From positions 3,757,001-3,821,000 of the forward strand of contig NZ_CP113056.1 in NCBI RefSeq assembly GCF_026625645.1: a stretch of 64,000 nucleotides of DNA, given 5' to 3'. The notes under the pieces were generated by a model. The model was not told the DNA's origin. It worked only from the letters and a program-made list of their open reading frames with translations, and searched no databases. Each line of letters begins with the position of its first letter. Within the stretch, counting starts at the first letter, position 1. The DNA is from Ancylobacter sp. SL191 (GTDB lineage: Bacteria; Pseudomonadota; Alphaproteobacteria; Rhizobiales; Xanthobacteraceae). Below, in pieces: positions 47,571 to 55,618 of the stretch. Made by a program: the position numbers and the translations under genes.

Positions 47571-48692
47571 TCAGGCGGCGATGCCGCGCCCGCCCGCCTC
47601 CTCGCGCCAGCCGCGCAGCATGGTGAGCAGCCGCTCGGCACCGGGCGCCACCTCGTAGCGGCCGATCACCTCGTCGAGGATGCGGCGCTTGAGCCCGGCA
47701 GCGTCGAGTTCCTCGGCGTGGTCAGCCTGCACGACCTCCAGCGCCGTGCGGAAGGCGATATAGGCGCCGCGCGGCAGGCCGATGCGGTCATAGACGGCGC
47801 GGAAGGAGCGGCCGGAACGGTCCGCCAGCATCGCCGCGACCTCGTCGGAGCTGATCTGCGCCAGCACCGACGCCATCTCCTGGAACAGGCGAACCTCGCC
47901 GAACAGCAGCGCGCGCAGCGCCAGAACGGGGGTGAGCTTGCCCTTGGCCTTCATCCCCTCGACGGCGATGCGCAGCCGCGTGCCGGTATCCTGCATCGGC
48001 ATCTCGCGCGGGGCCTCGGCATCGGCTTCCTCAGCCGGGCAGGCCTCGCGGGCGACGCGCGAGGCGGCATCCGGGCTCAACCAGCGGCGCTCGGCGACAA
48101 AGGCGGAGAGCGTGTCGGCCACTTCGCGGATCAGCGCGTGGTGGATGGCGCGCGGCAGGTCCGGGCGGGCCAGCAGCGCCTCGCGCAGCGCCGGCATCTG
48201 GCCGAAGCGGGTGGCAAGGCTCACCAGCGCCGCCTCACCGAGCCGGGCCGAGCGGTTGCCGGCGAGCGCCAGGGCGCCTTGCGGCCCAGCCAGGCGCGCC
48301 AGCACGGTGGCGACTTCCGGCTGGAGATCGCGCCGCGCGGCGATGGCGAGGCGCACCATCTCGTCGCCGGTCTCGCAGAAATGGATGAGTTCGCGCAGGC
48401 TCGGCACCGGCGAGCGGGCGAGCATCACAGCGGCGGGCGCCCCGCCCTGGGCGGCGATGCCGAGCACGAGGTCCGCCGGCACCAGCGGGTGATCGGCCAG
48501 CGCGGCGGCAAGCGCGAGGCGCACCTCAAGGCACGGATCATCCGCGAGTTCCGGCAGCGAAGCCTCGATCTGGGAACGGTCGGCGGCGCCGAGATCGGAG
48601 CGCAGATAGGCCCGCGCCAGCGCACCGGCCGCCTTGGCCCGCGCCGCGTCGGGCGCGGTCCGCGCCCACATCAGAAACTGACGAACGATCAT
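47571..48692 (-). CDS. DUF2336 domain-containing protein
   Basis: The 373-residue cytoplasmic protein has the DUF2336 helical-repeat character: many LxxAL helices, DDPCLEVRLALAAALADHPLVP, ALAGNRSARLGE, and ALFGEVRLFQEMASVLAQISS. The family occurs in alphaproteobacteria, function unknown. The ATG at 48692 (MIVRQFLMWA) is preferred over 48707. It is convergent to nadK. Confidence 0.83.
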   Translation of the reverse strand: MIVRQFLMWARTAPDAARAKAAGALARAYLRSDLGAADRSQIEASLPELADDPCLEVRLALAAALADHPLVPADLVLGIAAQGGAPAAVMLARSPVPSLRELIHFCETGDEMVRLAIAARRDLQPEVATVLARLAGPQGALALAGNRSARLGEAALVSLATRFGQMPALREALLARPDLPRAIHHALIREVADTLSAFVAERRWLSPDAASRVAREACPAEEADAEAPREMPMQDTGTRLRIAVEGMKAKGKLTPVLALRALLFGEVRLFQEMASVLAQISSDEVAAMLADRSGRSFRAVYDRIGLPRGAYIAFRTALEVVQADHAEELDAAGLKRRILDEVIGRYEVAPGAERLLTMLRGWREEAGGRGIAA

Positions 48693-48802
48693 GGCCGCCC
48701 CCCGCACTCGTTATCGGAGCGGAGATGATGCGGCGAACGCCCTTAAGAAACGGTTGACCATAAGCCGCCGGATCGCCCGCATGCTGCGCCGCGGTATCCC
48801 GG

Positions 48803-49867
48803 TCAGTCGCCGCTGCCCTCGTCGGTGCTCACGCTCGGCGGGCTCGCCTGTTCGCCCACGACGACGTCGACCGGGGCGTCATGGCCGGCCTCGACCTTGA
48901 AATCCTTGGTGTAGGTCTTGCCCTCATAGCGGGCGACGGCGGTGTATTCGCCTTCCGCCAGCATCAGGACCGGGTTGGCGCTCATCGATTCCTTGATGCT
49001 GTCGCCGCCCGGGCTCAGCACCGACCATTGCGCGTCGGGAATCGGCGCGCCGCCCGGCGCGTTCACCAGCCGCAGCACGATCTCCGCCGCCCGGTGGTGC
49101 AGCGTGGCGTCCGCCACCTTGCCGGGAGCAACCGAAATATCCGCCTGGATGACGGCGTTGCCCTCGCCATAGGTCGAGACGACGTAATAGTCGCCCGCCG
49201 GCAGCACGACGAGATCGCCGGCATTGGCGTCGCGGAAATAGGGGCGGCTGGAGGCGCGGCCCTGCAGGAAGCTGCCCTCGAAAATATCGAAGGTCACCTT
49301 CTGCGCAGGAATCTGCTTGTCGCCGACATCGGCGTGCAGCCGGATGCCGCCGGCGGGAAGGGTGATCTGCTCCCGCCGCGATTCGTCGCCGACGACGATG
49401 CGCCGGGCGACGCTGGCGAGGCCGTAGGAGACATGCACCACATAGCCGCCGGGCGAGAGGAAGAACACCGGCGCGGGGTCGGCCGCCTCGGCCACCAGCG
49501 GGTAGGCGCCCGACGGTTCCGGCCGGTCGGCGAAGACGCGCCAGACGAGGCCGCGGGGCACCAGCCCCTCCTTCTCGCCATAGCGCGCGCTCATGCCGAT
49601 GGCGGCCTTGCCGGGCGGCGGCTGGGGCAGGATGGTGTGCGGATCGCCCGCCGGCTTCACTGCGGCGGGAGCCTGCGTCGCCGGCTGACCGGGCTTCAAC
49701 GCCGGCTTGCCCGCGGGGGCGGGAGAGGCCCCCGGCGCGAGATTGCCGGCGAAGGGCAGCGCCTGCGCCAGCGCGGCCGCAGGCGCGGCGAGCACAAGAA
49801 GAGCGACCATCACCGGCAGGCGCCGGCGCGGCACGCGGAAGGAGTCGGGACGGGGCGCGTCAACCAT
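48803..49867 (-). CDS. Unknown exported protein with beta-sandwich repeats
   Basis: The 354-residue protein has an N-terminal hydrophobic signal (VMVALLVLAAPAAALAQ) and a Pro/Ala-rich linker, then repeated strand-rich blocks (PAGGIRLHADVGDK, LPAGDYYVVSTYGEGNAVI, LAEGEYTAVARYEGKTY) like carboxypeptidase-regulatory or PEGA-type beta-sandwiches. I cannot name a family. ATG 49867 chosen; a TTG at 49903 is possible. Confidence 0.65.
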   Translation of the reverse strand: MVDAPRPDSFRVPRRRLPVMVALLVLAAPAAALAQALPFAGNLAPGASPAPAGKPALKPGQPATQAPAAVKPAGDPHTILPQPPPGKAAIGMSARYGEKEGLVPRGLVWRVFADRPEPSGAYPLVAEAADPAPVFFLSPGGYVVHVSYGLASVARRIVVGDESRREQITLPAGGIRLHADVGDKQIPAQKVTFDIFEGSFLQGRASSRPYFRDANAGDLVVLPAGDYYVVSTYGEGNAVIQADISVAPGKVADATLHHRAAEIVLRLVNAPGGAPIPDAQWSVLSPGGDSIKESMSANPVLMLAEGEYTAVARYEGKTYTKDFKVEAGHDAPVDVVVGEQASPPSVSTDEGSGD

Positions 49868-49990
49868 GCCCGGCTTGGTGCCCGCAAAGAGGGGCGAATT
49901 CAAGTCAAACTACCGCCGCCCGCCCCCTGCCGCGCCTTGGTGACCGAACGCGGCCGTGCTACCGGCGAGCGCCAGCAGAGGATGGACCCG

Positions 49991-50554
49991 ATGACCGACG
50001 CGCTGACGCTGCTCAAGACCCGCAAGAGCCCGAAGATATTCGACCTCGCCGGCCCCGGCCCCTCCCCGGCCGAGATCGACGAGATGCTTACCATCGCCTC
50101 GCGCGTGCCCGACCATGGCAAGCTCGCGCCGTGGCGCTTCATCATCTTCGAGGGCGACGGGCTGAAGCGCGCCGGCGAGGCCATCGCGCAGGTCTTCCTT
50201 GCCGACCACCCCGACGCCAATCCCGAGCATGTCGAGCAGGAGCGCAACCGGCTCTCGCAGGCGCCGCTGGTCATCGCCGTGGTGTCGAAGACCGTCCCGC
50301 ACGCCAAGATCCCGGAATGGGAGCAGACGCTCTCCGGCGGCGCGGCCTGTACGCTCCTCGTCGTCGCCGCCCATGCGCTCGGCTATGCCGCGACCTGGCT
50401 GACCCAGTGGTACAGCTACGATGCCCGCGTGCGCGCCGCGCTCGGCCTGTCGGAGAGCGAGCGCATCATCGGCTTCGTGCATGTCGGCACCCTGGCCCGC
50501 CCGCAGGAAGACCGCCCCCGCCCGGCGCTCGCCGATATCGTGACGAGGTTCTGA
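49991..50554 (+). CDS. Nitroreductase family protein (YdjA-like)
   Basis: The 187-residue FMN-binding protein has the nitroreductase core RKSPKIFDLAGPGPSPAEID, VPDHGKLAPWRFIIFE and GGAACTLLVVAAHALGY, the YdjA-type short form. It reduces nitro or quinone compounds with NAD(P)H. GAGG lies 9 bases before the ATG at 49991; ATG 49982 is too close to it. It ends 3 bases before the flavin reductase. Confidence 0.88.
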   Translation: MTDALTLLKTRKSPKIFDLAGPGPSPAEIDEMLTIASRVPDHGKLAPWRFIIFEGDGLKRAGEAIAQVFLADHPDANPEHVEQERNRLSQAPLVIAVVSKTVPHAKIPEWEQTLSGGAACTLLVVAAHALGYAATWLTQWYSYDARVRAALGLSESERIIGFVHVGTLARPQEDRPRPALADIVTRF

Positions 50555-50557
50555 GCC

Positions 50558-51157
50558 ATGTTCTACGAGCCCGCCCGCCGCAATCACGGCCTGCCGCACG
50601 ATCCGCTGAAGGCCATCGTCGCCCCCCGCCCGATCGGCTGGATCTCGACGCTGGCTCCGGATGGCACGGCCAATCTCGCGCCCTATTCCTTCTTCAATCT
50701 GGTCAGCGAGAACCCTTCCATCGTCATGTTCTCCAGCGCGGGCCTCAAGGACACCGTGCGCAATGCCCGCGCCAGCGGCGAGTTCGTCTGCAACCTCGCG
50801 ACGCTGGAACTGATCGAGCAGGTGAACCTCACCTCGAAATACATCGCGCCGGACGAATCCGAATTCGACCTCGCCGATCTCGCGCGCGCGCCCTCACGGC
50901 TGGTGAAGCCGCCGCGTGTCGCCGCCTCGCCCTGCGCGCTGGAATGCGTGGTGACGGAGAGCTTCGACCTGAAGGACCGGAGCGGCGCCGCCAGCGGCCG
51001 GCACGTCACCTTCGGCGAGGTGGTCGGCGTGCATATCGACGAAGCCTTCATCGAGGGCGGGCTGGTGCGCACCGACAAGATGCACGCGCTCGCCCGCTGC
51101 GGCTATTTCGACTACGCCTGGGTCGACACGCTCAAGTCCGTGCCGCGGCCGGAATAG
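50558..51157 (+). CDS. Flavin reductase family protein
   Basis: The 199-residue FMN-binding split-barrel protein has ALKAIVAPRPIGWIST-like core (KAIVAPRPIGWISTLAPDG), APYSFFNLVSENPSIVMFSS and GEFVCNLATLELIEQVN. It likely supplies reduced flavin to a partner enzyme. It starts 3 bases after the nitroreductase stop, so the two are probably one unit. Confidence 0.88.
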   Translation: MFYEPARRNHGLPHDPLKAIVAPRPIGWISTLAPDGTANLAPYSFFNLVSENPSIVMFSSAGLKDTVRNARASGEFVCNLATLELIEQVNLTSKYIAPDESEFDLADLARAPSRLVKPPRVAASPCALECVVTESFDLKDRSGAASGRHVTFGEVVGVHIDEAFIEGGLVRTDKMHALARCGYFDYAWVDTLKSVPRPE

Positions 51158-51251
51158 CCACCGGAGCGGACCCATCTCACGCAGATGGAAACCACTTGTT
51201 CACCATAATCGCAGTAACATGCGTGCATGTGCTGGTGGAGGCTTGCCAAAG

Positions 51252-51962
51252 ATGCGTCCTGTTGATCGTCGTGCCGTGCTGGGCTTTTCGCTCGCCGGCG
51301 TCGCCCTGGCTCTCGGCGGATGCAACCGCACCACGACCGCCGGCGCGCCGCTGGCGCCGATGTCGTCGGTGTCTAGCTATGCCAGCATCAACCCGGCCGG
51401 CAATTACGGGCCGGTCTCCGACCGCTTCCCGATCAAGGCGTTCGACACCTCGTCGATCAACCCGGCCTTCCTGCGCCGTGAGGTCGCCTACAGCACCACC
51501 GAGCCGGCCGGCACCATCATCGTCGATCCGCGCGAGCACTTCCTCTATTACGTGCTGCCGGGCGGCCGGGCGATGCGCTACGGCGTCGGCGTCGGCAAGC
51601 AGGGCTTTGGCTGGTCGGGCACCGCCACCATCAATTCCAAGCAGGAATGGCCGGACTGGTACCCGCCCAAGGAGATGATCGAGCGCCGGCCGGACATCAA
51701 GCCGCAGCTCACCCAGTTGCAGAGCGGCGTCGGCGTGCCCGGCGGCCTGTCCAACCCGCTCGGCGCCCGCGCCATGTATCTGTGGCAGAACGGCAAGGAC
51801 ACGCTCTACCGCATCCATGGCACGCTGGAGCCGGACACGATCGGCACCAACGTGTCCTCCGGCTGCATCCGCATGATCAACCAGGACGTGATGGATCTCT
51901 ATAGCCGCGTCGCCGTCGGCACCCGTGTGGTCGTGCTCGGAGCGCCCCGTCCGGGCGTCTGA
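51252..51962 (+). CDS. L,D-transpeptidase (ErfK/YbiS/YcfS family), lipoprotein
   Basis: The 236-residue protein has a twin-arginine-like lipoprotein signal: DRRAVLGFSLAGVALALGGC with Cys24 as the lipobox residue. The YkuD domain has IHGT followed by SSGCIRM with the catalytic cysteine, near the C-terminus. It forms 3-3 peptidoglycan cross-links or attaches proteins. GGAGG lies 10 bases before the ATG at 51252. Confidence 0.9.
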   Translation: MRPVDRRAVLGFSLAGVALALGGCNRTTTAGAPLAPMSSVSSYASINPAGNYGPVSDRFPIKAFDTSSINPAFLRREVAYSTTEPAGTIIVDPREHFLYYVLPGGRAMRYGVGVGKQGFGWSGTATINSKQEWPDWYPPKEMIERRPDIKPQLTQLQSGVGVPGGLSNPLGARAMYLWQNGKDTLYRIHGTLEPDTIGTNVSSGCIRMINQDVMDLYSRVAVGTRVVVLGAPRPGV

Positions 51963-51981
51963 GAACCGCTGCGTCAACGGC

Positions 51982-52010
51982 ATCCGCCCCGCGGCATCGG
52001 CGGGGCGGAT
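51982..52010 (+). terminator. Hairpin after the L,D-transpeptidase
   Basis: A perfect 11-bp stem ATCCGCCCCGC/GCGGGGCGGAT with a 7-base loop lies 20 bases past the stop, with outer AACCG/CGGTT able to pair. There is no T-run, so it is only a probable terminator. Confidence 0.5.
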
Positions 52011-52070
52011 TAAACGGTTGCTCCCCGCCGGTTGCAGTGCAACCTTCGGCAGGGCGGGAGACATCAGCGC

Positions 52071-52712
52071 ATGAGCGGCCACATCATCACCATCGCGCAG
52101 CAGAAGGGCGGTTCGGGCAAGACGACGCTCGCCGCCCATCTCGCGGTCGCCTTCGCCCGCGCCGGCAAGCGCGTGGCGCTGATCGATTGCGACCCGCAGG
52201 GGAGCCTGGGCGAATGGTTCGAGGCGCGCGAGCAGACGCTCGGCGAGGCCGCGACCGGCCTGTCCTTCCGCACCGCCAGCGGCTGGGGCGCGCGCCGCGA
52301 GGCCCGCAGCCTCGCCCGTGACTATGATGTCGTGGTCATCGACACCCCGCCGAAATCCGACGTCGAATCCCGCCCCGCCATCGAGGCGGCGAGCCTGGTC
52401 GCGGTTCCCGTGCAGCCCACCCCGATCGACCTCTGGGCCACCCAGCCGACGCTGGAGATGATCGCCAAGGAAGGCACGCCCAGCCTGCTCGTCATCAACC
52501 GGGCGATTGCGCGCGGCGGGCTGACGCAGGAAATCTCCGAGGCCATCCGCGCGCTCGGCCACCCCGCCGCCCAGACCCGCCTCGGCAACCGCGTCGCCTT
52601 CGCCGCCAGCATGGGCGAGGGCCTGACCATCATGGAGACCGACGCCGGCTCCAAGGGCGCGCTGGAGGTCGAGGCGCTCGCCGCCGAGCTGGTGGCCGCC
52701 CTCCCCGCCTGA
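52071..52712 (+). CDS. ParA-like ATPase
   Basis: The 213-residue deviant-Walker ATPase has QKGGSGKTT at residues 11-19 and LIDCDPQGSLGEWFEARE, the SIMIBI/ParA type. No ParB-like partner is next to it, so a chromosome segregation role is not supported; such orphans also position cell-envelope or motility complexes. AGGGCGGGAG precedes the ATG at 52071. Confidence 0.87.
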   Translation: MSGHIITIAQQKGGSGKTTLAAHLAVAFARAGKRVALIDCDPQGSLGEWFEAREQTLGEAATGLSFRTASGWGARREARSLARDYDVVVIDTPPKSDVESRPAIEAASLVAVPVQPTPIDLWATQPTLEMIAKEGTPSLLVINRAIARGGLTQEISEAIRALGHPAAQTRLGNRVAFAASMGEGLTIMETDAGSKGALEVEALAAELVAALPA

Positions 52713-52955
52713 CCGGACCCAAGCCTCGCTACGAAAGCTCCTCGCTGCGAAAGCTCCTCGCTCGCTGCGGGCGCCCGCCTTTTGGCCCGGTGCGGCGTCA
52801 GTTCAAGGGGCTTCACGCCCAGTTTATTGCATTCACGCAATCGGTTCACGTCATCGCGACCGGGGAACAAGTCGCGCCGCAATGACTTTTCCCCCCGAAC
52901 GCTCGCTGACGGCATTCGCTGCGGCGGGCGAGCCCACCAGAACGGAGACGTGAAC

Positions 52956-53297
52956 ATGAAGACGTTTATCATCGCCACTGCCGCCGTCGCGAGCCTCGGC
53001 TTCGCGGGTGCCGCCTCTGCGAACCAGCAGAGCTACAGCAACACCACCTGGCAGGAGACCACCACCGGCACCTACCAGAGCGCCCCGCGCACCAATTATG
53101 TGGCGCCGGGCTATGATGCCCGCACGGGCATGATCGAGGGCCGCAACTCCGCCGTCGTCGATCCGAGCCGCGCCACGGCCGGCTCTTATGTCGACTCGCA
53201 TTACGGCGATGGCCTGACCACCTATCAGAGCAATCCGGGCGTCGAGCCCTACATCGCCAAGCAGATCGAGATGGATCAGCGCGGCAGCGGCAACTGA
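52956..53297 (+). CDS. Small exported protein of unknown function
   Basis: The 113-residue protein has a signal peptide (MKTFIIATAAVASLGFAGAASA) and a Gln/Ser/Thr/Tyr-rich body without recognisable domain (QSYSNTTWQETTTGTYQS). ACGGAGACG precedes the ATG. It stands alone, with a 244-base gap upstream that holds two near-copies of GCT(A/G)CGAAAGCTCCTC in tandem near 52728-52760. Confidence 0.7.
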   Translation: MKTFIIATAAVASLGFAGAASANQQSYSNTTWQETTTGTYQSAPRTNYVAPGYDARTGMIEGRNSAVVDPSRATAGSYVDSHYGDGLTTYQSNPGVEPYIAKQIEMDQRGSGN

Positions 53298-53327
53298 CGA
53301 GGGCCTTCGGGCCTTCCGACGGAGGAC

Positions 53328-53362
53328 AGGCGCGGCGCCCCTGGCGGGCCCGCGCCTTTGCC
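53328..53362 (+). terminator. Probable terminator after the small exported gene
   Basis: An 8-bp stem AGGCGCGG/CCGCGCCT with a 14-base loop is followed by TTGCCTT. It lies 30 bases past the stop codon. Confidence 0.6.
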
Positions 53363-53641
53363 TTATGTGCAGCTTTTATGGCTCCACATTGCCGGCAATC
53401 GCTACCACATCACCGCCCTGTGGTTGACGCCGGGAACCAGCCAAGGCAATCAGGACGGGGCGCTTTCCGTATGGCAAGCCAAAATTCATAGCCGTGACTG
53501 TATCTTCGCGGCAAAGTGACCCGGGCGGCTTCCTCGCTCGGTTCACCGGTCCCCGGACCGCTACTCGGGTGTGGACAATTGGCGTGTTGCGTAACGAGAG
53601 AGTTGGACCGACCGGAGCGCGCCCTGCGCGCCCGTCGGCTT
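53363..53641. other. Gap before tamA
   Basis: No gene recognised; AT content rises near 53480-53500, a possible promoter region for tamA. An in-frame extension of TamA to 53516 is open. Confidence 0.4.
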
Positions 53642-55618
53642 ATGCTCGCCGTGGCGCTCGCCCTGACCCTCGCCGCGCATGGCCCCGCCCACGCGCAATC
53701 GGCCGCCCCCACTGCTGAGCCGGCCCCGGCCGCGCCGAGTGAGGACGCACCGCGCCCCGGCCTGTTCAACTCCCTGCTCAACCTGTTCAGCCCGAACCGG
53801 ATGGCCGATGACGGCCCACCGGCGCCGGACGCGACGCCCTACACGGTCGAGATCGAGATCAAGGACGCCGACCGCTCCCTGCGCAACGCGGTGGAGGGAG
53901 CCTCGTCGCTGGAGAGCCTGTCGCACCGCCCGCCCTCCGGCGCCGCCGGCCTGGTGCGCCGCGCGCTGGCCGACCGCAACAACATCACCACCGCGCTCTA
54001 TGGCGAAGGCTATTATGCCGGGTTGATCCGCATCCGCATCGCTGGTGCGGCGCCCGAGGCGGCCAACATCTTCGAGATCGTCGAGGCCGCCCGCAAGAAC
54101 GGCCCGGTGCCGGTGCGGGTCGAGGTCGAGCCCGGCCCGCTCTTCACCTTCGGCACGGTGCAGATCCTCGACGCGCGCACCCGCCGCCCGCTCGCCGACG
54201 CCCCGACCCTGCGCCGGCTGCGGCTGGAACCGGGCGAGCCGGCGCTCGCCGGCAACATCGTGCGGGCCGAGGGCGCGCTGGACGATCATTATCGCGGGCT
54301 CGGCCACCCCTTTGCCCGCGTCGCCAGCAAGGATGTGGTGGCCGACCACAAGACCTCGACGCTCGACGTGTCGATTTATGTCGAGCCCGGCCCGCCCGCC
54401 ACCTTCGGGCGTTTCACCGTCTCCGGCGCCGATTTCCTCCCGCCCGGCTTCATCGAGGAGCGGATCGAGATTGCGCCGGGCACGCCTTACTCGCCCGAGA
54501 CGCTGAACAGCCTGCGCCGGCGGCTGCTGACCTATGAATCCATCGCCAGCGTGCGCATCGAGGAAGCGAGCAAACTCGACGCCGATGGCAGCCTGCCGAT
54601 TACCCTGATCGTCGAGGCGCGCAAGCCGCGCTATGTCGGCTTCAGCGGCACCTATTCCTCGACCGAAGGCGCGGCGGTCAACGCCTTCTGGGGCCATCGC
54701 AACCTGTTCGGCGGCGGCGAGACGCTGCGGCTCGACGCGCAGGCCTCCTGGTTCGGCGAGAAATCCGAAGCGGTGCCGGATGCCGACCCGTTCGGCTACA
54801 AGGTCTCCGCCTCCTTCATGAAGCCCGGCATCTACACCGCGCAGGACGATCTCGTCGCGCAGGCCGCCGTGCTGCGCGAAGTGACCAACGCCTATGTGCG
54901 CGAGGCCGTGACCCTCGTCGCCGGCGTGCGGCACCGTTACAGTGACGACCTGTCGCTGCAGATCGGCATCGACCTTGAACAGTCGCAGGTGGAGGACACC
55001 ACCGGCACCGGCGATTACAGCATTGTCGGCGTGCCCTTCGACCTCACCTATGACACGCGCGACAATGAGCTCGATCCCTCGCGCGGCATCCGCTTCGCCG
55101 GCACGCTGGAGCCCTTCGCCTATCTCGGCGACGCTGGCGCCGGGCCGGTCATGGTCAAGGGCGCGCTCTCGGCCTACCACGCCTTCGACGAGGACAAGCG
55201 CTTCATCCTCGCCGGCCGCGTTGCCGCCGGCAGCGTGTTCGGCGCCGGCCTCTACGACATTCCCCCGCAGCGCCGCTTCTATGTCGGCGGCGGCGGCTCG
55301 CTGCGCGGCTATGACTACCAGTCGGCCAGCCCGCGCAATGAGGACGGCATCATCATCGGCGGCCGGTCCTTCTTCGAGGCGTCGCTCGAAGGGCGCATCC
55401 GCGTCACCGACACGATCGGCATCGTGCCTTTCTTCGACATGGGTTCGGCCTACTTAAGCGAGTGGCCGGATTTCGACGGGCTGAAATACTCGGCCGGCGT
55501 CGGGCTTCGCTACTACACCGCCATCGGTCCGCTGCGCCTCGACCTCGCCTTCCCGCTTAATCCGGGGCCGGATGACGGGGATTTCGGCCTCTATGTCAGT
55601 CTGGGGCAGGCGTTCTGA
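53642..55618 (+). CDS. tamA: TamA-like Omp85 autotransporter-assembly protein
   Basis: The Omp85-family protein has a signal peptide (MLAVALALTLAAHGPAHAQ), about three POTRA-like repeats (residues 60-330, e.g. VEIEIKDADRSLRNAVEG) and a 16-strand-type barrel with GGGGSLRGYDYQSASP, ending in Phe. It inserts or assembles outer-membrane proteins with TamB. The ATG at 53642 has no ribosome site; TTG 53603 with GAGAG upstream, or ATG 53516, may be the true start. Its stop overlaps tamB by one base. Confidence 0.9.
   Translation: MLAVALALTLAAHGPAHAQSAAPTAEPAPAAPSEDAPRPGLFNSLLNLFSPNRMADDGPPAPDATPYTVEIEIKDADRSLRNAVEGASSLESLSHRPPSGAAGLVRRALADRNNITTALYGEGYYAGLIRIRIAGAAPEAANIFEIVEAARKNGPVPVRVEVEPGPLFTFGTVQILDARTRRPLADAPTLRRLRLEPGEPALAGNIVRAEGALDDHYRGLGHPFARVASKDVVADHKTSTLDVSIYVEPGPPATFGRFTVSGADFLPPGFIEERIEIAPGTPYSPETLNSLRRRLLTYESIASVRIEEASKLDADGSLPITLIVEARKPRYVGFSGTYSSTEGAAVNAFWGHRNLFGGGETLRLDAQASWFGEKSEAVPDADPFGYKVSASFMKPGIYTAQDDLVAQAAVLREVTNAYVREAVTLVAGVRHRYSDDLSLQIGIDLEQSQVEDTTGTGDYSIVGVPFDLTYDTRDNELDPSRGIRFAGTLEPFAYLGDAGAGPVMVKGALSAYHAFDEDKRFILAGRVAAGSVFGAGLYDIPPQRRFYVGGGGSLRGYDYQSASPRNEDGIIIGGRSFFEASLEGRIRVTDTIGIVPFFDMGSAYLSEWPDFDGLKYSAGVGLRYYTAIGPLRLDLAFPLNPGPDDGDFGLYVSLGQAF

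Noticed and set aside
52071..52712. ParA-like gene as part of a partition system
   Set aside because: No ParB, parS-like repeats or replication gene nearby, so only an orphan ParA-type ATPase can be claimed.
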